Source: Pseudomonadota bacterium | GTDB taxonomy: Bacteria; Pseudomonadota; Gammaproteobacteria; UBA9214 | Direction: 5' to 3' | DNA: 64,000 nt | Assembly: GCA_041395565.1 (NCBI GenBank) | Contig: JAWLAI010000003.1 | Span: 496,001-560,000 of the forward strand | Shown: piece after piece, positions 25,536 to 34,036 of the stretch | Layout: each line of letters begins with the position of its first letter | Numbering within the stretch: position 1 is the first letter of the stretch | Translations under genes and position numbers: made by a program | Notes under the pieces: generated by a model | The model's input: only the letters and a program-made list of their open reading frames with translations | The model's database searches: none | What the model was told of the DNA's origin: nothing

Positions 25536-26309
25536 ATGCGCATCATAACAGTCAACGTCAACGGTATCCGCTCGGCGGCGCGCAAGGGGTTTTTCCCGTG
25601 GCTGGTGCGCCAGCAGGCGGATGTGGTCTGTTTGCAGGAAACCAAGGCCCAGGTCGGGCAACTCGCCGATCCGGTGTTCCGGCCGCGCGGCTGGCATGTC
25701 CATTTCCATGACGCCGAGAAAAAGGGCTACAGTGGGGTGGCGATCTATAGTCGGCGCCGCCCGGACCGCGTGATCGCCGGGCTGGGCTGGCCGGACGTAG
25801 ATGCCGAGGGGCGCTACCTCGAGGCGCGCTTCGGATCACTCAGCGTCGTGTCGCTCTACCTGCCGTCCGGCTCCTCGAGCGAGGAGCGCCAGCAGGTGAA
25901 ATTCGCCTTCCTGGAGCGATTCATGCCCTGGCTGCGCGAGGTCAAGCGCAAGCGTCGTGAGTATATCCTGTGCGGCGACTGGAATATCGCACATCGCGAG
26001 ATCGACCTGAAAAACTGGCGCGGCAACCAGAAGAACTCCGGTTTTCTGCCCGAGGAACGCGCCTGGATGGACGAACTGTTCGGACCGGCCGGTTTCGTCG
26101 ACGCCTTCCGTGCCGTCAACCAGGCAGCGGAGCAGTTTACCTGGTGGTCAAACCGTGGCCAGGCATGGGCAAAGAACGTCGGCTGGCGCATCGATTACCA
26201 GATCACCACGCCGGGTATCGGCGCGGCGGTGCGGGGCGCGAGGATCTACAAGGACAAGCGCTTCTCCGATCATGCGCCGCTGATCATGGATTACGACTAT
26301 GAGTTGTGA
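25536..26309 (+). CDS. Exodeoxyribonuclease III family protein (Crc locus)
   Basis: 257 residues of the endonuclease/exonuclease/phosphatase fold. N-terminus MRIITVNVNGIRSA, general-base and metal residues in CLQETKAQ, GDWNIAHREIDLKNW (Asp/Asn pair), and C-terminal FSDHAPLIMDYDY with the catalytic His. The position beside pyrE and the KRRREYI...AERAWMDEL-like sequence are those of Pseudomonas Crc, the catabolite-repression regulator, which has lost these catalytic residues. Here they are retained, so an active AP-endonuclease/3'-exonuclease (XthA-like) is favoured over a Crc-type regulator. Confidence 0.9.
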   Translation: MRIITVNVNGIRSAARKGFFPWLVRQQADVVCLQETKAQVGQLADPVFRPRGWHVHFHDAEKKGYSGVAIYSRRRPDRVIAGLGWPDVDAEGRYLEARFGSLSVVSLYLPSGSSSEERQQVKFAFLERFMPWLREVKRKRREYILCGDWNIAHREIDLKNWRGNQKNSGFLPEERAWMDELFGPAGFVDAFRAVNQAAEQFTWWSNRGQAWAKNVGWRIDYQITTPGIGAAVRGARIYKDKRFSDHAPLIMDYDYEL

Positions 26310-26603
26310 CTTCCGGCGCCGTGCGCTGCACCGACGCAAAGTCGCCACGCATGCTGCCGGCCGGCCGCAGGCACAGATGCGGCGTGCACAAAGCCTGGCA
26401 GAATTCTCTGTCGCTGGAACTCATTGCCAGGATGCGGACCGCAGCTGTTGAGCGCAGATTCTCGCTTCCCGGCAGCGCCTAACAAGCAGGCCAATTACCC
26501 GCCTGCAGAGCGGTCCTCGCTGCAACGCAGTATTCATCCCGGTGCGCCTAGGCGTGATCTGAAGTTGATTTGCGCGGCGGCCTGGCGAGCGCGCCGCGCC
26601 GGT

Positions 26604-26849
26604 CTATCTGGAAGAGGGCAGATCCTGGTCGATCTGTACCAGCCCGCTGAACATCAGCAGGCGGTCCTCGAACGTGGTGTTTTCGAGGCGTCGGTCGGAC
26701 AGCCGCCGCCGCTCGGCGATGACCAGTGCACCGCAGCTGTCCTTAAGCGGGAAGTCACTGGCCAGCCCCCAACGGCGCTGCCCCAGATTCCTGCGTTCCG
26801 GGATGCTTCGTCTCATGATTTCAAGCGTAGTCGATAATTCGGACTTCAT
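26604..26849 (-). CDS. Small basic hypothetical protein
   Basis: 81 residues from ATG 26849 (MKSELSTTLEIMRRSIPERR); an upstream in-frame ATG at 26891 is less likely. Arg-rich pairs (RRNLGQRRW, ERRRLSDRRLEN) flank a FPLKDSCGALVI core. The repeated '(R)RRxLxDRRL' pattern resembles small uncharacterised proteins scattered in gammaproteobacteria, but no function can be assigned. The 294 bases between it and the ExoIII-family gene hold nothing recognisable. Confidence 0.55.
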   Translation of the reverse strand: MKSELSTTLEIMRRSIPERRNLGQRRWGLASDFPLKDSCGALVIAERRRLSDRRLENTTFEDRLLMFSGLVQIDQDLPSSR

Positions 26850-27352
26850 GGCGGTATAACCCTGCTTTTCTTGCCGGTTATAGAGCGCCACATTTTCCCC
26901 GCGAGCGCACGCAATGCAATAGACCGGGTGGCTAATACTTCTGTACTAACCGCTGTGTACCGGTTGCCGGTCCATGCGGATCAGCAGCGGCAGGATGACG
27001 GTCAATCCCGGCAGGTGGGCGGAGAGGAGGTCGGTCCGATGCGGATACTGTCGACCGCGGCGCCGGAACAACCGCCTTGTACTCGGCGGGCAGGGGTGGC
27101 AGCGGCGGGAACATCGCAAGCAGGGTCGCGGTTGTCCTGTGCGCCAGGTTCGAGCGCCGGTTGCTGCGGCCGGTATCACGCATACCCCCGACAGATTATC
27201 GGCGCTGGTGGCGGCCAGCGTGGCGCAGTCCGAGTCACTGTAGCAGCCGGACCAAAAGGCGCTTGCCGCGGACGACCGGGATGCTGCCGCACCGCAGCGG
27301 GATCGGCGCCGGCTGGCGCACCGTCGGCGCGGCAACGTCGATACGGGGCACG
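26850..27352. other. 503-base gap without a convincing gene
   Basis: Between the small protein and ampG. Several overlapping frames are open on both strands, as expected at this GC content, but none has good start signals or a recognisable product. A 38-codon minus-strand frame beginning with GTG at 27351, overlapping the end of ampG and ending at 27235, has codon use like the neighbours and could be a remnant or microprotein. The rest may be a decayed gene. Confidence 0.4.
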
Positions 27353-28639
27353 CTATCCGCTGGCGCGATCGTGCCACGGCGCCACCTTGAGCAGCAGTAG
27401 CATGCCCGGTATCGCGAGCACCGTGCAGAGCAGGAAAAAATTCGTCCAGCCGACGTGTTCGACGATGATGCCGGTCACCGCATTCGCCAGTGTGCGCGGG
27501 GTTGCTGCAAATGCCGTAAACAATGCGAACTGCGTTGCCGCGAACGCCTTGTTCGTCGCACGTGCGATGAAGGCCGTCAGTGCCGCGGTGCCGAGACCGA
27601 CACCGAGATATTCGAATGCGACGGCGAATCCGAGCATCCACGGGTTGGCGCCGATTTCAGACAGCAGCGCAAACCCGAGGATGCTGATGACCTGCACGAC
27701 GCCGAACAGCCACAATGCGCGGTTGATCGATAGCTTGACCATGATCAGGCCGCCAAGCAGTCCGCCGACGATTGCCGCTATCAGCGATGCTGCCTTGGCG
27801 ATCGTGCCGATCTGCGTCAGCGAAAACCCGACATCGATGAAAAACGGTGATTGCAGCGCGGTCGCCATGTTGTCGCCGAGCTTATATAGGAACAGGAATG
27901 CCAGCACGAGCGCTGCCGTGCCAATTCCGCGGCGGCCGATGAATTCCCGGAAAGGCTCAATCACCGCCTGCCGAATCGACCGCGGCGCGTCCGGGTCCCG
28001 TGCCGGTTCGGAAATGCTCAGGGTCAGCGCGATGCCGACCACCATGAAACCCGCGACGATGAAGAAAACCGAATGCCATGGCAGGTGATCGGCGAGGATC
28101 AGGGCCAGCGAGCCGGGAACGAGGCCCGATAGACGGTACGCCTGCACGTGAATTGAATTGCCCAACCCGAGTTCCTGGTCGGGCAGCAACTCGCGCCGGT
28201 AAGCATCGAGCACGATGTCCTGACTGGCGCTGAAAAATGCCAGGGTGGCGGCCAGATAGGCGATTGCCCATATCGACAGTTGCGGATCGAGCAAACCAAT
28301 CGCGGCAATCGATCCGGCGAGCAGCAGTTGGGTGACCAGCATCCAGCCGCGGCGGCGGCCCAGGAACGGCAGCGTGTAGCGGTCCATGACCGGCGCCCAC
28401 AGGAACTTCCAGGTGTAGGGCATCTGCACCAGCGTGAAAAAGCCGATCTCTGCAAGGCCGATTCCCTCCGTGCGCAGCCAGGCGGGTACCAGCTGTATCA
28501 GGATATAGAGGGGCAGGCCGGAGGTAAAACCGGTGAAGACGCAGATCAGCATGCGCCGGTTGAGGACCGCCTCCCGGAACGTGGGGCGTGCGACCGTATC
28601 CATGCCGCGACCGTCAGCCGCCATGCTGCGGGTCGTCAT
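27353..28639 (-). CDS. ampG: AmpG-type muropeptide MFS permease
   Basis: 428 residues, ATG 28639 with AGGG 9 bases upstream. Twelve-TM major-facilitator protein with the AmpG hallmarks: FTSGLPLYILIQLVPAWLR at the first helix, VQMPYTWKFLWAPVMDRY (helix 2-3 loop), LGRRRGWM, and the helix 4-5 ASQDIVLDAYRRELL motif. AmpG imports GlcNAc-1,6-anhydroMurNAc peptides from the periplasm for cell-wall recycling and, in some species, ampC induction. No recycling enzyme gene lies nearby. It is the last gene of the proC-yggT-yggU direction, 154 bases after yggU, so a separate promoter is possible. Confidence 0.9.
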   Translation of the reverse strand: MTTRSMAADGRGMDTVARPTFREAVLNRRMLICVFTGFTSGLPLYILIQLVPAWLRTEGIGLAEIGFFTLVQMPYTWKFLWAPVMDRYTLPFLGRRRGWMLVTQLLLAGSIAAIGLLDPQLSIWAIAYLAATLAFFSASQDIVLDAYRRELLPDQELGLGNSIHVQAYRLSGLVPGSLALILADHLPWHSVFFIVAGFMVVGIALTLSISEPARDPDAPRSIRQAVIEPFREFIGRRGIGTAALVLAFLFLYKLGDNMATALQSPFFIDVGFSLTQIGTIAKAASLIAAIVGGLLGGLIMVKLSINRALWLFGVVQVISILGFALLSEIGANPWMLGFAVAFEYLGVGLGTAALTAFIARATNKAFAATQFALFTAFAATPRTLANAVTGIIVEHVGWTNFFLLCTVLAIPGMLLLLKVAPWHDRASG

Positions 28640-28793
28640 CCACGTACCCTGGGGCTGTCAGGCTGGCCAGGGTGCGTGGGCACGTTGTCGGACCGGGAAC
28701 GGCGTGGCGGAGTGTGCCCCGCTCGCACTCTGGTCTGGCGGGCAGGTGCGGGGATGTTATTATGTAAGACATTGTTTGGTAACGCGTTTCAGT

Positions 28794-29102
28794 CTACTGG
28801 CTGGAATGCGGGGGTGCAAGAAGCAGGCCGTCGGGTATCCGTGCGGGGCGTTCGATACGGACGCGTTTGGCACGCCCGGTCGCGCCGCCGAGCAGGACCA
28901 CCTGCCGGCGCGCAACGCCGAATTCATGCGCGAGCAAGGTCAGCAGATGCTCGTTGGCCTGGCCCTCGACCGGCGGGGCGGTGATCCGGATCTTGAGGCG
29001 CTCGCCGTGGACGCCGCCGATCTGGTCCCGGCTGGCCCGGGGCTGGACATGCAGGTCGAGCAACAGGTCTGTTCCGTCCCACTGGTACCAGGATGCGGGC
29101 AA
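28794..29102 (-). CDS. DUF167/YggU family protein
   Basis: 102 residues from TTG 29102, the only reasonable start, four bases after the yggT stop. Family core: LHVQPRASRDQIGGVHGERLKIRITAPPVEGQANEHLL, followed by VLLGGATGRAKRVRIE. A small conserved protein of unknown molecular role, encoded with yggT throughout gammaproteobacteria. Confidence 0.93.
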   Translation of the reverse strand: MPASWYQWDGTDLLLDLHVQPRASRDQIGGVHGERLKIRITAPPVEGQANEHLLTLLAHEFGVARRQVVLLGGATGRAKRVRIERPARIPDGLLLAPPHSSQ

Positions 29103-29106
29103 GGGC

Positions 29107-29658
29107 TCAGTGCAGCAGCGGCATGATCAGCATGCGCACAACCTGTAGCCCGATGATGGCGAACAGTGGCGACAGGTCAATACCGGACAGCGGCGGGATG
29201 ACGCGCTGGATCGGCTTGAGGATGGGGTTGGTGAGGCTGTACAGCAAGGAGTTGACCGGGGTGTAGGTGCCGGGATTGACCCAGCTCAGGATGACCTGAA
29301 CGACGATCGAGATCAGAAAGATGTTGATGAGCAGCAGGAACAGCTCGCCGATGGTGACCAGTAGCAGGGTGATGAACGGTACGCTGGCGCCGCGCAATGT
29401 GACGACGATGAGGACAGAGATGAACTGCAGCACCAGCATCAGGAAAATCGCCGCTGTATCGAATTTGCCGATGACGGGAATGACCTTGCGCAGGGGCACC
29501 AGTAGCGGATTGGTGATGCGTACCAGAAACTGGCTGACCGGGTTGTAGAAATCCGCGCGCACCACGCCGAGCAGGAAGCGCAGCATCACGGCCAGGATGT
29601 ACAGGCTGATCAGCGTGGTGATCAGGAACTCCAGCGGGTTGGTCAGATAGTCGTTCAT
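29107..29658 (-). CDS. YggT family membrane protein
   Basis: 183 residues with two YGGT domains, each a pair of membrane helices: N-terminal LISLYILAVMLRFLLG ... PVSQFLVRITNPLLVPLRKV, C-terminal IFLISIVVQVILSWVNPGTY ... NPILKPIQRVIPPL. Family members are linked to osmotic/ion homeostasis and chromosome or cell-envelope functions, without an assigned activity. Start overlaps the proC stop by 4 bases (ATGA). Confidence 0.95.
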   Translation of the reverse strand: MNDYLTNPLEFLITTLISLYILAVMLRFLLGVVRADFYNPVSQFLVRITNPLLVPLRKVIPVIGKFDTAAIFLMLVLQFISVLIVVTLRGASVPFITLLLVTIGELFLLLINIFLISIVVQVILSWVNPGTYTPVNSLLYSLTNPILKPIQRVIPPLSGIDLSPLFAIIGLQVVRMLIMPLLH

Positions 29659-30485
29659 GTCCGGTTCCCGAATTCTTCCGCCAGTTCGCGCGCGCGAACG
29701 ACGGCGGCCTGCATGGCCTTGCCGACGATCTCCTCGAAGCCGTGCTGCTGAAAGACGCTGATTGCGCGTTCGGTGGTACCGCCCGGCGAGGTCACGCGGC
29801 GGCGCAGGGCGGCCGCGTCTTCCGGGCTCTCCAGCGCCATTTTAGCAGCCCCGAACGCGGTTTGCAGCGCCAGCAGGCGGGCCGGGTCTTCCGCCAGGCC
29901 GAGCCTGCAGCCTCCGGCCTGCAGCGCCTCCATGAGCAGGAAGAAATAGGCCGGGCCGCTGCCGGACAGGGCGGTGACGGCATCCAGTTGCGCCTCGTCG
30001 CTGACCCAGAGCGCGATGCCGACCGCGCGCATGATCGATTCGGCGATATTGCGCTGGTCCTCGCTGACGTTGGGATTGGCGTAGAGCGCGGTTGCGCCGC
30101 TCTGTACCAGCGCGGGGGTATTCGGCATGGTGCGCACGATGGCGACGCCCGCGCCGAGCCAGTCACGCAGCGACCGTTCGCGTACGCCGGCAGCGATGGA
30201 TATCACCAGCGGGCCACCCTGCGCGACGGTCGTGGCCAGCTCGATGGCGACGCTCTGCATGACCTGCGGCTTGACTGCGAGGACGACGACATGCGCACCT
30301 GTCGCGGCCGCCCGGTTGTCCATGGTCGTGGCGATGCCGAAGCGGGATGCCAGTCGCTGTTGTTGCTGCGGATCGTGATCGCTGGCCCGGATGGTGGCCG
30401 GATTCCAGCCATCGGCGATCAGTCCGCCGATGAGACTGCTGGCCATGTTGCCGCCGCCGATGAAGGTCAGGTTGGTGTCGGTCAT
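29655..30485 (-). CDS. proC: Pyrroline-5-carboxylate reductase
   Basis: 276 residues from ATG 30485 (MTDTNLTFIGGGNMASSLIG). Last step of proline synthesis: reduces pyrroline-5-carboxylate with NAD(P)H. Rossmann GGGNMA motif, VVLAVKPQVM, SIAAGV and the C-terminal substrate-binding signature with TALSGSGPAYFFLLMEAL and TSPGGTTERAI. First gene of the proC-yggT-yggU unit. In Pseudomonas yggS precedes proC, but no yggS is present here; pilT lies divergently 328 bases away. Confidence 0.97.
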   Translation of the reverse strand: MTDTNLTFIGGGNMASSLIGGLIADGWNPATIRASDHDPQQQQRLASRFGIATTMDNRAAATGAHVVVLAVKPQVMQSVAIELATTVAQGGPLVISIAAGVRERSLRDWLGAGVAIVRTMPNTPALVQSGATALYANPNVSEDQRNIAESIMRAVGIALWVSDEAQLDAVTALSGSGPAYFFLLMEALQAGGCRLGLAEDPARLLALQTAFGAAKMALESPEDAAALRRRVTSPGGTTERAISVFQQHGFEEIVGKAMQAAVVRARELAEEFGNRT

Positions 30486-30627
30486 GGTGCTCGACAATAC
30501 AGGATGCACGCTGGCAACGACAAGCTTGCATGGCGCGCGCGCGGTCGTTCCACGGGCGCCGGGCGTTCGCGTGCAGGGCTGTAATTATTCAATGCTTTCA
30601 TTGCGTTAACGGGGGTCGCCGGCTGTC

Positions 30628-30657
30628 TTGAGAATTCGCTTCAATGCGGCATACTCT
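30628..30657 (+). promoter_or_regulatory. Weak candidate promoter upstream of pilT
   Basis: TTGAGA (30628-30633), 18-base spacer, TACTCT (30652-30657), 156 bases before the pilT start in the 328-base proC/pilT divergent gap. Only a partial match. Nothing else is recognisable in that gap. Confidence 0.25.
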
Positions 30658-30813
30658 AGGCAACGGGCGCTGTCGCAGCTGGCGAGTTGCCGGCGGATGC
30701 GTCGGCCGGGCATGGTGCCCCAACGGGTCGTGTGCGCCGCTCGGCGCATGTTCAAGTATCCCCTGCTGACGTCGATAACGTTTTTCGGAAATTGATCTAT
30801 CAAGGGAACGCGC

Positions 30814-31851
30814 ATGGATATTGCCGAGCTACTTACCTTCAGTGTCAACAACGGTGCATCCGACCTGCATCTCTCTGCCGGCATGCCGCCGATGATCCGT
30901 GTCGACGGCGACATGCGCAAGATCAACGTGCCCGTGCTGGATCACAAGACGGTACACGGACTTGTCTATGACATCATGAACGACAAGCAGCGCAAGGATT
31001 ACGAGGAGTTTCTCGAGACCGACTTTTCCTTCGAGATCCCCAATCTGGCGCGCTTCCGTGTCAATGCATTCAATCAGAATCGCGGCGCCGGCGCGGTGTT
31101 CCGTACCATTCCCTCCGAGATTCTCAGCCTCGAGGACCTGGGTACGCCCGGGATCTTCAAGGACATCTCGGACACGCCGCGCGGTCTGGTGCTGGTGACC
31201 GGGCCGACCGGTTCGGGCAAGTCCACCACGCTGGCCGCGATGATCGATTACATCAACAAGAAGGCCTACCACCACATCCTCACCATCGAGGATCCGATCG
31301 AGTTCGTGCACGAGAGCAAGAAATGCCTCATCAACCAGCGCGAGGTGCACCGCGACACGAAGGGGTTCAACGAGGCCCTGCGTTCGGCGCTGCGTGAGGA
31401 CCCGGACATCATCCTGGTCGGCGAAATGCGTGACCTGGAAACCATCCGGCTGGCGCTTACCGCGGCCGAGACCGGTCACCTGGTGTTCGGAACCCTGCAT
31501 ACCACGTCCGCGGCCAAGACCATCGACCGTGTGATCGACGTGTTCCCGGCCGCCGAGAAGACCATGGTGCGCTCCATGCTGTCGGAGTCGCTGCGTGCGG
31601 TCATTTCGCAGACCCTGCTGAAGAAGATCGGCGGCGGGCGTATCGCGGCCTGGGAGATCATGATCGGCACGCCGGCCATCCGCAACCTGATCCGCGAGGA
31701 CAAGGTGGCGCAGATGTACTCGGCGATCCAGACCGGTCATGCGGTCGGCATGACCACGCTCGACCAGTACCTGACCGATATCCTGACCAAGGGGCTGATC
31801 ACCAAGCAGGATGCCCGCGCGAAGGCGGCCATCAAGGAAAACTTCCGCTAG
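30814..31851 (+). CDS. pilT: Type IV pilus retraction ATPase PilT
   Basis: 345 residues, normal length; AAGGGAA ribosome site. Hexameric ATPase that powers depolymerisation of the pilus for twitching motility. N-terminal MDIAELLTFSVNNGASDLHL (PAS-like domain), Walker A GPTGSGKST (about residues 130-138), Asp box LTIEDPIEF, Walker B IILVGEMRD, His box, and the C-terminal AIRNLIREDK motif diagnostic of PilT (versus PilU). pilU follows 21 bases downstream. Confidence 0.97.
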   Translation: MDIAELLTFSVNNGASDLHLSAGMPPMIRVDGDMRKINVPVLDHKTVHGLVYDIMNDKQRKDYEEFLETDFSFEIPNLARFRVNAFNQNRGAGAVFRTIPSEILSLEDLGTPGIFKDISDTPRGLVLVTGPTGSGKSTTLAAMIDYINKKAYHHILTIEDPIEFVHESKKCLINQREVHRDTKGFNEALRSALREDPDIILVGEMRDLETIRLALTAAETGHLVFGTLHTTSAAKTIDRVIDVFPAAEKTMVRSMLSESLRAVISQTLLKKIGGGRIAAWEIMIGTPAIRNLIREDKVAQMYSAIQTGHAVGMTTLDQYLTDILTKGLITKQDARAKAAIKENFR

Positions 31852-31872
31852 TTCGCGGGTAAGGGTGCTGAT

Positions 31873-32991
31873 ATGGATCTGTTGCCGCTGTTGAAGTTGA
31901 TGAAGGAAAAGCAGGCTTCCGACCTGTTCCTGACGGCCGGCCTGCCGCCGACGGTCAAGCTGAACGGCAAGACGGTGCCGATCGGGAGTGAGGCGCTGAC
32001 CCCGGAGACGGCGATGCGCATGGTGACCAACATGATGACGCCGGCGCAGCGCGACGAGTTCGAGGCCACGCACGAGTGTAACTTCGCCATCTCCGAACCA
32101 GACGTCGGGCGCTTTCGTGCCAGTGCGTTCATCCAGCGTAACCACGCCGGGGCGGTGTTGCGTCGCATCGAGACCTATATCCCCTCCATCGAGGAGCTGC
32201 AGCTGCCGCCGATCCTGAAGAATCTCGCCATGACCAAGCGCGGTCTGATCGTGTTTATCGGCGCCACCGGTACCGGTAAATCCACATCGCTGGCTTCCAT
32301 GCTGGACTACCGCAACAAGAACGGCACCGGGCATATCATCACCATCGAGGACCCGATCGAGTTCGTGCACAAGCACCAGGGTTGCATCATCACCCAGCGC
32401 GAGGTCGGCATCGATACCGAGTCATACGAGACGGCCCTGAAGAACACACTGCGCCAGGCGCCGGATGTCATCCTGATCGGCGAGATCCGCGACCGCGAAA
32501 CCATGAATCATGCCATCGCGTTCGCCGAGACCGGCCACCTCTGCCTGGCGACCCTGCATGCCAATAACGCGAACCAGGCGATGGACCGTATCATCAACTT
32601 CTTCCCCGAGGATCGTCGCCCGCAGCTGTTCATGGACTTGTCCATGAACCTGAAGGCGTTCCTCGCCCAGCAGCTGATCCCGCGCAAGGACGGCAACGGC
32701 CGGGTCGTGTGCGTGGAAATCCTGCTCGGCACGCCCCTGGCGCAGGATCTTATCCGCAAGGGTGAGATCCACAAGCTCAAGGAACTGATGAAGCAATCCG
32801 GTCAGCAGGGCATGGTGACCTTCGACCAGGCGCTGTTCAACCTCTATAAGGCGGGAGAGATCAGCTACGACGACGCACTGCACTACGCCGACTCCGCCAA
32901 CGAGGTGCGCCTCATGGTCAAGCTGGAAGAGGGCGACGTGGAGAAGTACTCCGTGGCCATGGACAACGTGTTCCTGCAGGAGAAGGACTGA
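31873..32991 (+). CDS. pilU: PilT-dependent accessory ATPase PilU
   Basis: 372 residues. Starts MDLLPLLKLMKEKQASDLFL; Walker A GATGTGKST (about 131-139), IITIEDPIEFVH, Walker B VILIGEIRDRETM, and the C-terminal GTPLAQDLIRKGEIHKLKELM with FDQALFNLYKAGEISYDDAL tail, distinctive of PilU. Works with PilT in retraction against load. Cotranscribed with pilT; a strong terminator follows within 30 bases of the stop. Confidence 0.96.
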   Translation: MDLLPLLKLMKEKQASDLFLTAGLPPTVKLNGKTVPIGSEALTPETAMRMVTNMMTPAQRDEFEATHECNFAISEPDVGRFRASAFIQRNHAGAVLRRIETYIPSIEELQLPPILKNLAMTKRGLIVFIGATGTGKSTSLASMLDYRNKNGTGHIITIEDPIEFVHKHQGCIITQREVGIDTESYETALKNTLRQAPDVILIGEIRDRETMNHAIAFAETGHLCLATLHANNANQAMDRIINFFPEDRRPQLFMDLSMNLKAFLAQQLIPRKDGNGRVVCVEILLGTPLAQDLIRKGEIHKLKELMKQSGQQGMVTFDQALFNLYKAGEISYDDALHYADSANEVRLMVKLEEGDVEKYSVAMDNVFLQEKD

Positions 32992-33017
32992 CGGCGAACA
33001 GCGTCTGTCCACGATCG

Positions 33018-33046
33018 AAAACGGGCGCCTGGCGCCCGTTTTTTTG
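33018..33046. terminator. Terminator after pilU
   Basis: ACGGGCGCC / GGCGCCCGT stem with an A run before it and seven T after it, 25-30 bases past the pilU stop. The flanking A and T runs make it usable from either side, which suits the convergent PyrK-like gene. Confidence 0.93.
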
Positions 33047-33052
33047 GCCATC

Positions 33053-33078
33053 TGTGCGCGGAAGCGGCCCGCTCCCAC
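33053..33078. repeat. REP-like palindrome, copy 2
   Basis: Reverse complement reads GTGGGAGCGGGCCGCTTCCG then CGCACA; it matches copy 1 (3301-3325) at about 20 of 22 positions. It follows the pilU terminator directly, just before the end of the PyrK-like gene. Confidence 0.6.
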
Positions 33079-33101
33079 GGGTGTATCTTACAAATTGCGC
33101 G

Positions 33102-33986
33102 TTATCCCCACTGCACCGCGCGGGCGTCGAATACCGGCCCATCGACGCACACGCGCTTCATGGCGGGGCCGGCGGGGGTCACGAGTTCCACGGCACAGCC
33201 GGCGCAACCGCCCACGGCGCAGGCCATGTATTCCTCCAGCGAGACCTGGCAGGGCAGCTCGAACTCGCTTGCCAGCCGGGCCGTCGCTGCCAGCATCGGA
33301 TGCGGGCCGCAGGCGCAGATGCCGACCTCGGCACGGGCCGCCGCATCCAGGCCCTGCAGCCAGATGCGTGCCAGGTCGGTGATGTAGCCGGCGTAACAGC
33401 CGGCGTAGTCCTGCCGGCTGGCGAGACGGCTGGGGACGCCCCAGTCATCCAGCAGCGGCATGGCGGCGATGACGCCGTCCGGCATGGCGGGGATCATGAT
33501 GCGCGAAGGCTGGGCGCGGAACGGGAACGGGACCTCGGATCCCATCAGCACCAGTGGCCGCCAGTGCCGATCGCTGCGCAGGCGGTCAGCAAGAAAAATC
33601 ATCGGCGGGATGCCCACGCCGCCGCCCAGCAGGAGGATCCGCGGGCGCGTGCGCTCTGGGGTGAACGGCATACCGATGGGGCCGATCATGCTGAGCGTCT
33701 CCCCCGTGCGACGCTTGGCCAGGGCGCGCGTACCGTTACCGACAGTCTTGTACAGAAATTCCACCCAGCCGCCGGCGGCATCGACGCGCATGATGGACAG
33801 CGGCCGGCGCATGGGCAGGGCGGGATCGCACTGGATATGGGCAAACTGGCCTGGCTGCGCACTGGCAGCGCAGCGGGGCGCCGCGACCCGGAGCAGGTGC
33901 TGTTCGCCGGGATGCGCCGCGTGCGTGAGTATGCGGGCGTCCTCGACGAAGAGGGTGCCGCGGTGTGCTTTGCCGGTAGCGTGCAT
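33102..33986 (-). CDS. PyrK-like iron-sulfur flavoprotein reductase subunit
   Basis: 294 residues. Ferredoxin-reductase fold: FAD domain (RRPLSIMRVDAAGGWVEFLYKTVGNGT), NAD domain (RILLLGGGVGIPPM, ICACGPHPML), and a C-terminal [2Fe-2S] cluster with ACAVGGCAGC and a later VCVDGPVF. This is the architecture of PyrK, the electron-transfer subunit of NAD-dependent dihydroorotate dehydrogenase. Gammaproteobacteria generally use the quinone-linked PyrD without PyrK, and no pyrD is present here, so partner and substrate are uncertain. Same strand as, and 50 bases after, the epimerase gene. Confidence 0.85.
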   Translation of the reverse strand: MHATGKAHRGTLFVEDARILTHAAHPGEQHLLRVAAPRCAASAQPGQFAHIQCDPALPMRRPLSIMRVDAAGGWVEFLYKTVGNGTRALAKRRTGETLSMIGPIGMPFTPERTRPRILLLGGGVGIPPMIFLADRLRSDRHWRPLVLMGSEVPFPFRAQPSRIMIPAMPDGVIAAMPLLDDWGVPSRLASRQDYAGCYAGYITDLARIWLQGLDAAARAEVGICACGPHPMLAATARLASEFELPCQVSLEEYMACAVGGCAGCAVELVTPAGPAMKRVCVDGPVFDARAVQWG

Positions 33987-34036
33987 GGCGGCGATTATAG
34001 CCGCAAACCCGGCCGCCTACAGTCCCGGCGGCCGCT

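Noticed and set aside
27077..27400. 107-codon plus-strand frame downstream of the small protein
   Set aside because: No start signals, no motif and overlaps the end of ampG on the opposite strand.
26871..28088. 405-codon plus-strand frame overlapping ampG
   Set aside because: Repetitive basic composition, no start signal, and ampG's twelve-helix protein is on the other strand.
30829..32376. Long open frame on the minus strand opposite pilT and pilU (about 515 codons)
   Set aside because: It mirrors two certain genes in the opposite strand, has an odd composition rich in His/Arg/Asp and no recognisable motif; high GC keeps such shadows open.
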